Source: an uncultured Eubacteriales bacterium
GTDB lineage: Bacteria; Bacillota; Clostridia; Christensenellales; Borkfalkiaceae
Length of the DNA stretch: 40,257 nucleotides
Assembly: GCA_900548285.1 (NCBI GenBank)
Contig: URKE01000014.1
Location: 1 to 40,257, forward strand
Direction: 5' to 3'
Part shown: positions 8,576-15,744 of the stretch, in pieces
Position numbering within the stretch: position 1 is the first letter of the stretch
Layout of the letters: every line of letters begins with the position of its first letter
Program-made: the position numbers and the translations under genes
The notes under the pieces: generated by a model
Seen by the model: only the letters and a program-made list of their open reading frames with translations
What the model was told of the DNA's origin: nothing
Databases searched by the model: none

Positions 8576-10402
8576 TCAATCTTTATTTCTGTTTTTTGCC
8601 CATTCTTTCATTCTGAGATCTTTCGAAAGAATTTTTTTGCGAAGTCTTATGTTGACGGGCGTGACTTCCACGAGTTCGTCGTCCGCGATGAATTCGAGGC
8701 ATTGCTCGAGGGAAAGAATAGTGGGGGGGACGAGTTTCAGCGCGTCGTCGCTGCCCGACGCGCGGCTGTTCGTGAGGTGCTTTTGTTTGCACACGTTCAC
8801 GGCAAGGTCGTCCTCGCGGGAGTTTTCGCCCACGACTTGTCCTTCGTAAACCTTTTCGCCCGGGCCGATGAAGAGCGTGCAACGTTCCTGCGCGTTGAAA
8901 AGACCGTACTGAGTGGTAACGCCCGTTTCAAAAACAACGAGGCTTCCTCTCGTTCTCGCGGGGATATCGCCTTTATATTCTTCGTATCCCGCGAACACGT
9001 GGCTCATTATTCCGAAGCCTTTCGTGTCGGTGAGCATTTCGCTTCTGTAACCGAACAGGCATCTCGCGGGGATTTTGAATTCGAGTTTGGTCGTGCCTCT
9101 GTCGTCGGCGGACATGTCGATGAGTTCGCCCTTTCTCGCGCCGATTTTGTTCATTATCGCGCCCACGTAATCGTTAGGCACTTCGATAACGAGGTCTTCC
9201 ATAGGTTCGTGAGTTTTGCCCTCGATTTCCTTAAAGATAACTTTAGGACGGGAAACCTGAAATTCGTAACCCTCTCTTCTCATGTTTTCGATGAGAATGG
9301 AAAGGTGAAGTTCGCCTCTGCCGAACACTTTGAACGTATCCGCGCTTTCGGTTTCTTCTATCTTCATCGAAACGTTGGTTTCGATTTCCTTGAACAATCT
9401 CGCGCGCAAGTGGCGGGAAGTTACGTATTTGCCTTCCTTACCCGCGAACGGACTGTTGTTTACCATGAAGTACATCGAAACGGTCGGTTCGTCGATCGCG
9501 ACGAAGGGAAGTTGTTCGATGCAGTCCGGCGAACAGATGGTTTCGCCTATGTTTATGTTTTCGATGCCCGAAACGGCGATTATGTCGCCCATTTCCGCGC
9601 TGAGAACTTCCGTGCGTTTAAGCCCCTCGAACTGATAGAGTTTGCCCACTCTCGCGTTCGTGGTGGTTTTGTCGGTGTGGATAACGGTTATCGGCTGAGC
9701 GTCCTTGATTTTGCCTCTCACGATTCTGCCTATGCCGATTCTGCCGACGTATTCGTCGTAATCGACGTTGCAGATTATCGCCTGAAGGGGCGCGTCGAGT
9801 TCGCCTTTCGGAGCGGGAATTTCGGAAAGAATAGTGTCGAGCAACGGGTCCATATTGTCGCTCTCGTCGGCGAGTTCTTTTTTCGCCCAGCCCTGTTTCG
9901 CGCTTGCGTAAACAACCTTGAAGTCGAGTTGGTCGTCGTTCGCGCCGAGTTCTATGAACAGATTGATTATGCCGTCGATAGTGGCGTTCAGATCGCCGCC
10001 TTTGTCGATTTTGTTGATGCAGACGACGGGCTTTTTGTTGAGCGACAACGCTTTTTTAAGAACGTATCTCGTCTGGGGCATACAGCCTTCCACCGCGTCC
10101 ACGAGCAGAACGACGCCGTCCACCATAGATAAAATACGTTCAACCTCTCCGCCGAAGTCGGCGTGACCGGGCGTGTCGATGATGTTGATTTTCGTGCCTT
10201 TGTAATTAAGCGCGGTGTTCTTTGCGAGGATGGTGATTCCTCTTTCTCTTTCGATATCGCCGCTGTCCATAACTCTTTCGGCAACCACTTCGTTGGTTCT
10301 GAAAATGTTGTTTTGCTTCAGAAGCGCGTCCACGAGGGTGGTTTTGCCGTGGTCTACGTGCGCTATTATGGCGATATTTCTTACGTCGTTTCTTACGTCC
10401 AT
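8576..10402 (-). CDS. typA: Ribosome-associated GTPase TypA/BipA
   Basis: A 608-residue translational GTPase that binds the 70S ribosome and is linked to 50S assembly and stress adaptation. The G motifs are complete: G1 AHVDHGKT 14-21, G2 RGITI 54-58, G3 DTPGH 76-80, G4 NKID 130-133, G5 SAK 167-169. EF-G-like domain II, domain III and domain V follow, with a BipA-specific C-terminal domain ending in KDLRMKEWAKNRNKD. The length is typical of the family (about 605-615). The start is preceded by AGAGG and a textbook promoter (10433-10461). It is transcribed alone, divergently from asparaginase, and ends in a strong hairpin. Nothing is missing or unusual. Confidence 0.97.
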   Translation of the reverse strand: MDVRNDVRNIAIIAHVDHGKTTLVDALLKQNNIFRTNEVVAERVMDSGDIERERGITILAKNTALNYKGTKINIIDTPGHADFGGEVERILSMVDGVVLLVDAVEGCMPQTRYVLKKALSLNKKPVVCINKIDKGGDLNATIDGIINLFIELGANDDQLDFKVVYASAKQGWAKKELADESDNMDPLLDTILSEIPAPKGELDAPLQAIICNVDYDEYVGRIGIGRIVRGKIKDAQPITVIHTDKTTTNARVGKLYQFEGLKRTEVLSAEMGDIIAVSGIENINIGETICSPDCIEQLPFVAIDEPTVSMYFMVNNSPFAGKEGKYVTSRHLRARLFKEIETNVSMKIEETESADTFKVFGRGELHLSILIENMRREGYEFQVSRPKVIFKEIEGKTHEPMEDLVIEVPNDYVGAIMNKIGARKGELIDMSADDRGTTKLEFKIPARCLFGYRSEMLTDTKGFGIMSHVFAGYEEYKGDIPARTRGSLVVFETGVTTQYGLFNAQERCTLFIGPGEKVYEGQVVGENSREDDLAVNVCKQKHLTNSRASGSDDALKLVPPTILSLEQCLEFIADDELVEVTPVNIRLRKKILSKDLRMKEWAKNRNKD

Positions 10403-10432
10403 ACTTAACCTCTGTTAAAAAATACGTAATAC

Positions 10433-10461
10433 AGTATAAACTTTGCCGATAAAATTGTCAA
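10433..10461 (-). promoter_or_regulatory. Sigma-A promoter of typA
   Basis: On the minus strand, TTGACA (10461-10456), 17 bases, TATACT (10438-10433). This is close to consensus. Confidence 0.85.
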
Positions 10462-10488
10462 ATAAACGGCAACGGCAAACGGAAAATG

Positions 10489-10517
10489 TGGACTTTTTTT
10501 TTATAATGTGGTATTAT
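10489..10517 (+). promoter_or_regulatory. Putative promoter of the asparaginase gene (leaderless?)
   Basis: TGGACT at 10489-10494, 17 bases, TATTAT at 10512-10517. The expected start site (about 10523-10524) coincides with the ATG at 10524, which lacks a Shine-Dalgarno sequence. A second TATAAT at 10502 has no good -35 partner. Confidence 0.4.
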
Positions 10518-10523
10518 CTCGTT

Positions 10524-11534
10524 ATGGATATACAACTTAAAAAAATATTGATGATAGCGACCGGCGGAACGATCGCCTCTAAAAAAAGCGAGGACGGATT
10601 GACTCCGTCGCTCACTTCCGACGAACTTTTGTCTTACGTTCCCGAAATCAGGGAGTACTGTATTCCGTCGTCCTTGCAGACGATGAATATCGACAGTACG
10701 AACATCTGCGCCGACGACTGGCTCGTCTTAGAGGACGTCATCGAAAAAAATTACGAAAAATACGACGGCTTTGTCATCTGCCACGGCACGGATACGATGG
10801 CGTATACGGCGGCTACGCTTTCCTATCTCATTCAGAACAGCCCCAAACCTATCGTAATAACGGGTTCGCAAAAGCCTATCGATATGGACATAACGGACGC
10901 GAAAACAAATCTTTCGGACAGTTTTTTATATTGCTGCTCGAAGTACGCCAACGGCGTGCAGATAGTTTTCGACGGCAAAGTGATAAAGGGAACGAGAGCG
11001 AAAAAGACGAGAAGCAAAAGTTACAACGCTTTTTCGAGCATAAATTTCCCTTACACGGCTATAATTCAGGACGGACGCGTTATGCAATACGACAAAACGC
11101 GGAAACGGGGCAGGCCGAAGTTTTATCGCGAACTCGATAAAAAAGTGGGGCTTTTCAAACTCATTCCGGGCGCGAACCCGCTTATTCTCGACAAGTATTT
11201 CGAACTGCACGACGCCGTGATAATCGAAAGTTTCGGCACGGGAGGGATTCCGTCCGGCGAAAAATTCGGGTTTTACGATATCATCGATAAGTGGCGCAAA
11301 AAGGGCAAAATACTCGTCATGTGCACGCAGGTCGTGAACGAAGGCAGCGACATGACCGTTTATAAAGTGGGGAAAAGGCTGAAAGAGAAGTACGGTTTTT
11401 TAGAGTCTTACGATATGACGCCGGAAGCGGTGGTTGCGAAACTTATGTGGCTTCTCGCCTCCCGCCGCCGCATTGCGGACGTGAAGAAGGCTTTTTACAA
11501 AACCGTCGCCGACGATATTTTATACACAGAATAA
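10524..11534 (+). CDS. ansA: Type I (cytosolic) L-asparaginase
   Basis: A 336-residue enzyme that hydrolyses asparagine to aspartate and ammonia. Both catalytic motifs are intact: ATGGTIAS at 12-19 with the nucleophile Thr16, and CHGTDTMAYT at 86-95 with Thr89-Asp90. The lysine-rich segment KGTRAKKTRSK fits the region that supplies the catalytic lysine. No signal peptide is present, so it should be cytosolic. The start at 10524 gives the usual length (about 330); the longer frame from 10443 would add 27 residues that overlap the promoter region. No ribosome binding site is visible before ATG 10524. It is followed 62 bases later by an ABC exporter, possibly in one operon. Confidence 0.88.
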   Translation: MDIQLKKILMIATGGTIASKKSEDGLTPSLTSDELLSYVPEIREYCIPSSLQTMNIDSTNICADDWLVLEDVIEKNYEKYDGFVICHGTDTMAYTAATLSYLIQNSPKPIVITGSQKPIDMDITDAKTNLSDSFLYCCSKYANGVQIVFDGKVIKGTRAKKTRSKSYNAFSSINFPYTAIIQDGRVMQYDKTRKRGRPKFYRELDKKVGLFKLIPGANPLILDKYFELHDAVIIESFGTGGIPSGEKFGFYDIIDKWRKKGKILVMCTQVVNEGSDMTVYKVGKRLKEKYGFLESYDMTPEAVVAKLMWLLASRRRIADVKKAFYKTVADDILYTE

Positions 11535-11596
11535 ATCCGCCTATAAGCCGATTAATCGGCGTTTTCTGCATTAAACAGGCGGTTACGGAGAAGAAA

Positions 11597-13312
11597 ATGC
11601 TCAAAAAATTCGCGGGTTATTATAAACCGCATATGAAACTTTTTATCCTCGATATGGTCTGCGCGTTCACGGTTTCGGTTTTAAACCTTGCTTACCCGAA
11701 AATCGCGGGCAAAATCATCGAGGTCAAACAACTCGATTACGTTCTTACTTTTTCGGCGGTTCTGCTCGGGATTTTCCTGCTCAAAGCCGCGTTGAATTAC
11801 CTTATCGTTTACTGGGGACACGTCGTGGGCGTGCGTATTCAGGGCGACATGCGCGCGGAACTTTTCGCGCATCTGCAAAAACTGCCGTTCGCTTATTACG
11901 ACGAAACCAAAGTCGGCTCGATAATGTCGCGGCTCGTAAACGACCTGTTCGAGGTTTCGGAACTTGCTCACCACGGACCGGAGGACGTGTTTTTATCCGT
12001 TCTTTCGATTATCGGCGCGCTCATAATGATATGTTTCATCAATCCGTGGCTTTCGCTCATTCTGCTTGCGATAATTCCGATTATGGTTTTCGTCGCTTCG
12101 AGATTGCGTATGAACCTGATTCGCGCTTTTTCCGCTTCGAGGGAGAAAACTTCGGAAATAAACGCCGCGGTGGAAAGTTCCATTTCGGGGATAAGGGTGG
12201 CGAAAGCATACACCGCCGAAAGGCACGAGAAGGAAAAATTCGTCGCCGCGAACGAGGGACTTAAAGCCGCGCGTTCGATGCAATATAAGGCTATGAGTCG
12301 ATTTAACACGGCGATGAGCCTTTCGATGGATATTCTTTATCTCGTCGCGTTCGCCGCGGGGGGATTGTTTTTCGTCAAGGATCTGATCTCTTCCGCCGAC
12401 CTCACTTCTTACGTTTTATACGTTGCGATGCTTGTCACGCCGATACGTACTTTCGTCACGATTTTCGAGCAGATAGAAGAGGGTATGACGGGTTTCAAGA
12501 GGTTTATGGAAGTGATGAGCGTCGCCCCCGAAAAGGAAGCGAAAACCCCCGTGAAGGTGGACAGGCTCAAAGGGGATATCGTTTTCGACAACGTGAGTTT
12601 CAGGTATAAAAAAGAAAGCGACGACGAAAAGAGCCTTATTTTAAACGACCTTTCGCTTGAAATAAAAGCGGGTTCGACCATTGCTCTCGTCGGACCTTCC
12701 GGCGGCGGAAAGACTACGCTTTGCAATCTTATCCCGCGTTTTTACGATATCGATTCGGGCAGAATCACCGTTGACGGCATCGATATCAACGATATGAGTT
12801 TATACGACCTGAGAAGAAATATCGGCTCGGTCGCTCAGGACGTGTTTATTTTCAGCGGTACGGTGAGGGAGAACATCGCTTACGGCGACTTTGACGCGAC
12901 CGACGAACAGATCGAAAACGCCGCTAAACTCGCCAACATTCACGATTTCATCGTTTCGCTCGATAACGGTTACGACACTTACGTCGGAGAGCGCGGCGTT
13001 AAACTTTCCGGCGGGCAGAAGCAACGCGTGGCGATAGCGCGCGCGTTTTTGAAAAATCCGCCGATACTGATTTTAGACGAAGCGACTTCCGCGCTCGATA
13101 ACGTCACGGAAATGCAGATTCAGCAGGCGCTCGAACGCCTTTCGGCCGGCAGAACGACGATAGTGGTCGCGCACAGGCTTTCGACCGTCAAAAACGCCGA
13201 CGAGATAATAGTTTTCGGCGACGGCGGCATAGAGGAACGCGGCACGCACGACGAACTTATCGCAAAACACGGAATTTACGCCGAATTATACGAGTATCAG
13301 TTCAGACAATAA
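11597..13312 (+). CDS. ABC exporter half-transporter (MsbA/MDR type)
   Basis: A 571-residue fusion of a six-helix membrane domain (about 15-315) and a nucleotide-binding domain. It probably works as a homodimer that exports lipids, drugs or peptides; the substrate cannot be read from sequence. Motifs: Walker A GPSGGGKT 366-373, Q-loop SVAQDVFIFSG, signature LSGGQ 470-474, Walker B ILILDE 490-495, H-loop His526. The coupling segment YDETKVGSIMSRLVND is typical of MsbA/LmrA proteins. ATG 11597 follows GGAG at 11587-11590; the upstream in-frame extension overlaps the asparaginase gene in another frame. There is no partner half-transporter, which fits a homodimer. Confidence 0.93.
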   Translation: MLKKFAGYYKPHMKLFILDMVCAFTVSVLNLAYPKIAGKIIEVKQLDYVLTFSAVLLGIFLLKAALNYLIVYWGHVVGVRIQGDMRAELFAHLQKLPFAYYDETKVGSIMSRLVNDLFEVSELAHHGPEDVFLSVLSIIGALIMICFINPWLSLILLAIIPIMVFVASRLRMNLIRAFSASREKTSEINAAVESSISGIRVAKAYTAERHEKEKFVAANEGLKAARSMQYKAMSRFNTAMSLSMDILYLVAFAAGGLFFVKDLISSADLTSYVLYVAMLVTPIRTFVTIFEQIEEGMTGFKRFMEVMSVAPEKEAKTPVKVDRLKGDIVFDNVSFRYKKESDDEKSLILNDLSLEIKAGSTIALVGPSGGGKTTLCNLIPRFYDIDSGRITVDGIDINDMSLYDLRRNIGSVAQDVFIFSGTVRENIAYGDFDATDEQIENAAKLANIHDFIVSLDNGYDTYVGERGVKLSGGQKQRVAIARAFLKNPPILILDEATSALDNVTEMQIQQALERLSAGRTTIVVAHRLSTVKNADEIIVFGDGGIEERGTHDELIAKHGIYAELYEYQFRQ

Positions 13313-13377
13313 ACGATAACGCGGCGACATATCCCGTCCGACCGGCGAATTGACGGCGCACGCAAACGGAGCAGAAA

Positions 13378-14274
13378 ATGAAAAGGAAAAACAGATTCAG
13401 AAAAACACTCGAATATTTATGCGCGAGAAGGCGTATTTTAAGTTTCGTCGTCGCGGTTTTATCGGCGGCTGCTGCCGTCGGTTACGTCGTTTATGCCGGC
13501 GTCTGCGCTTTCAATATCGACAAAGTTAAGGAAACGATGAAAGGATTGTGGGGTTTTCAGTTCGTCGCGAGCGTCGGGCTTTACACCCTCTTTTCCGTTC
13601 TCGGTATAATTTTGTTTTCCGTTCTGGGATTGTATCGCGCGCTGATGTGCTATTTTTATTATAAACTTTATAGGGGCAGCGTCGATTTTTATCGGGAAAG
13701 AGGAAAGGATATATTCCTTTTTTCGGCTTTATCGTTCGTTATGGCGGGCGTGTATTTCTTCCTTTATTATAAGGATGGCGTGACCATGCCGTATCTCGGT
13801 AAAGGCGGTTCTTTGACGGCGGCGATTATTTATCTGCTTTTCGGCGGGCTGCCGATCGCGGAAAAAATCGTCTGCGATATCACGGTTAAGATAATGAAAA
13901 AAGAAAGCGGCGCAAAAGTACCTAAAAAGGACGATATCGAGGAAGAACTCGAAACCGACGCCGATTTAAGCGCGATGTCCTTATTCGGACGGACAAAGGG
14001 GAATATCGGGGCCGATTGCGATTATGGCAACGATCGCGATTGCGGCAACGATCGCGATTGCGGCAACGATCGCGACGACACGAAAGAAAATTTATCCGTC
14101 GGGAAATCGTCGGAATATGCGGCGAAAAAAGCGGAAGATAAACCTGCGGCGAAAAAAGTTGCCGCCGAAGAGGATATTACCGCAGAGGAAGAAAGGATAA
14201 CGAAGAGTTACGGAAGAGCCGCCGGCAGGCTTGCAAGACGAATGAAAGAAATGGACGACGAGGAGGACGATTAA
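13378..14274 (+). CDS. Four-helix membrane protein with charged repeat tail
   Basis: A 298-residue protein of unknown function. Hydrophobic segments lie at about 20-42, 60-84 (with a possible extra pass at 85-97), 112-131 and 145-165. The rest is a highly charged, probably cytoplasmic tail with an 18-bp DNA tandem repeat that encodes GNDRDC-like units at 213-233 and then Lys/Glu/Ala-rich sequence ending in DDEEDD. The ATG is preceded by a weak GGAGC. It follows the ABC exporter by 65 bases and may share its transcript. I recognise no family. Confidence 0.75.
   Translation: MKRKNRFRKTLEYLCARRRILSFVVAVLSAAAAVGYVVYAGVCAFNIDKVKETMKGLWGFQFVASVGLYTLFSVLGIILFSVLGLYRALMCYFYYKLYRGSVDFYRERGKDIFLFSALSFVMAGVYFFLYYKDGVTMPYLGKGGSLTAAIIYLLFGGLPIAEKIVCDITVKIMKKESGAKVPKKDDIEEELETDADLSAMSLFGRTKGNIGADCDYGNDRDCGNDRDCGNDRDDTKENLSVGKSSEYAAKKAEDKPAAKKVAAEEDITAEEERITKSYGRAAGRLARRMKEMDDEEDD
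14017..14079 (+). repeat. 18-bp coding tandem repeat
   Basis: Three consecutive copies of a unit of the type GGCAACGATCGCGATTGC inside the membrane protein gene; the first is slightly diverged (GATTATGGCAACGATCGC). The copies are otherwise near-identical and in frame, so the array could vary in length between strains. Confidence 0.8.
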
Positions 14275-14326
14275 GTCGGCTTTATGGTCGGAACGTTTTC
14301 CGTGTTACGAAAAAACGCAAAAAAAG

Positions 14327-14355
14327 TTGCAAATAATATCGGAATGTGATACAAT
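14327..14355 (+). promoter_or_regulatory. Sigma-A promoter of the sugar kinase gene
   Basis: TTGCAA 14327-14332, 17 bases, TACAAT 14350-14355. The leader to ATG 14452 is about 90 bases. Confidence 0.7.
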
Positions 14356-14451
14356 AGACTTCACGTTGCTTACCGTCGCAAAAAAAGTCGGCAATCAGTT
14401 ACGAAAAACCCGGCGGATACGTATATTGTATCAGGGGGAAAGTTTTACCGG

Positions 14452-15570
14452 ATGATAAAAGAAACTTTTACTAACAATTTTATAGAGGATATTTGTCGCG
14501 AGTTCGGCATAGAAGGCGACTTCAAATATTTTGAAACGCTCACGAACGGGCATATAAACACTTCTTTCAAGGTTTATTTTTATCGGGACGGCGAAATGAA
14601 GGACTATTGTCTGCAGAGAATCAATTCCTACGTCTTTAAAAATCCGCAGGCGGTGATGGAGAATATTTCTAACGTCACGGAGTACATAAGGGATAAAATC
14701 AAAGCGACGGGCGTTACGGCGAAAAGGTCGGTTCTTCATTTCCAATCGGCAACGAGCGGCAAGTATTATTACGTCGGTCCTAACGGCGGTTTCTGGCGTT
14801 GTTCGCGCTATATCGACGGGTCGGAAACTTATAACGAAACGGATAATCTCGGCATTATCGAAGAAACGGGCAGAGCGTTCGGCGATTTTCAACTCAAACT
14901 TGCCGATTTTCCCGTGAAAAAACTCAACATAACCATTCCGCATTTCCACAACACGATCATGCGTTACGAGGCGTTCGGGGAAGCCGTGAAAAACGACGAA
15001 GCGCACCGCGCGGGCGGCGTTGAGGCGGAAATCGGGCAGTACAGAGCGCTCGAAGAAACGGCGACGGAAATGTATAAAATGCAAAGGCGAGGGGAACTCC
15101 CGTTAAAGGTTACCCATAACGACACAAAGTGCAACAACGTTCTTTTCGATAAGATAACGGGAGAGTATCTTTGCGTTATCGATCTCGATACCGTTATGCC
15201 CGGGCTTGTGGGGTTCGACTTCGGCGATGCGATCAGGTTTATCGCGAATTCCGCCGGAGAGGACGAAAAAGACCTTGCCAGAGTCGGGCTTGACCTCGAT
15301 AAGTTCGAAGCGTTCTCCAAAGGGTTCACGGGTAAGCTGAAAGACGTTATGACGCCCGCCGAAAAAGATACGCTTGCGCTCGGCGCGCTGACGATGACGA
15401 CGGAATGCGGTCTGCGGTTTTTAACCGATTATTTAAGCGGCGACGTTTACTTCAAAACCGCTTATCCCGAGCATAATCTCGACAGGGCGAGATGTCAACT
15501 CGCGCTCGCGAAGGATATGATTTTAAAATATGACAAAATGAAGGCGATTGTCGGAAAATATGCCGATTAA
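14452..15570 (+). CDS. N-acetylhexosamine-kinase-like phosphotransferase (APH fold)
   Basis: A 372-residue cytosolic kinase of the aminoglycoside-phosphotransferase/choline-kinase fold. The closest recognisable group is N-acetylhexosamine 1-kinase (NahK), which phosphorylates GlcNAc or GalNAc at C1 in the lacto-N-biose and mucin glycan route. Evidence: NGHINTSFKV near the N terminus (nucleotide loop), LQRINSYVFKNPQAVMENI (typical of this family), the catalytic loop THNDTKCNN with Asp224 and Asn229, and the metal-binding IDLDT at 243-247. No other lacto-N-biose genes lie nearby, so the sugar remains inferred. It has its own promoter and terminator. AGGGGG lies about 14 bases before the ATG, longer than usual. 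Confidence 0.8.
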   Translation: MIKETFTNNFIEDICREFGIEGDFKYFETLTNGHINTSFKVYFYRDGEMKDYCLQRINSYVFKNPQAVMENISNVTEYIRDKIKATGVTAKRSVLHFQSATSGKYYYVGPNGGFWRCSRYIDGSETYNETDNLGIIEETGRAFGDFQLKLADFPVKKLNITIPHFHNTIMRYEAFGEAVKNDEAHRAGGVEAEIGQYRALEETATEMYKMQRRGELPLKVTHNDTKCNNVLFDKITGEYLCVIDLDTVMPGLVGFDFGDAIRFIANSAGEDEKDLARVGLDLDKFEAFSKGFTGKLKDVMTPAEKDTLALGALTMTTECGLRFLTDYLSGDVYFKTAYPEHNLDRARCQLALAKDMILKYDKMKAIVGKYAD

Positions 15571-15630
15571 ACGACTTATAGACCGATATTTGATATATGC
15601 CGACAAAACGGCTGCAGACCGATATTTGAT
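15558..15630 (+). repeat. Tandem duplication containing the kinase stop codon
   Basis: Unit A (15558-15594) begins ATATGCCGAT, holds the stop TAA 15568-15570 and ends GACCGATATTTGAT. Unit B (15595-15630) begins ATATGCCGAC and ends with the same 14 bases. The units abut exactly. Confidence 0.75.
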
Positions 15631-15642
15631 AAAAACAAATTT

Positions 15643-15675
15643 AAAACGCAGGGATTTAACCCCTGCGTTTTTTCG
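15643..15675 (+). terminator. Intrinsic terminator of the kinase gene
   Basis: Stem AAACGCAGGG/CCCTGCGTTT (15644-15653, 15661-15670), loop ATTTAAC, followed by TTTTC. Confidence 0.85.
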
Positions 15676-15744
15676 TGGCTAAAATGCGGGCGGAATTTGC
15701 TTTTTCGGCAAATTCCGCCGCCTTACTTTATTTTAAAACCTGCG

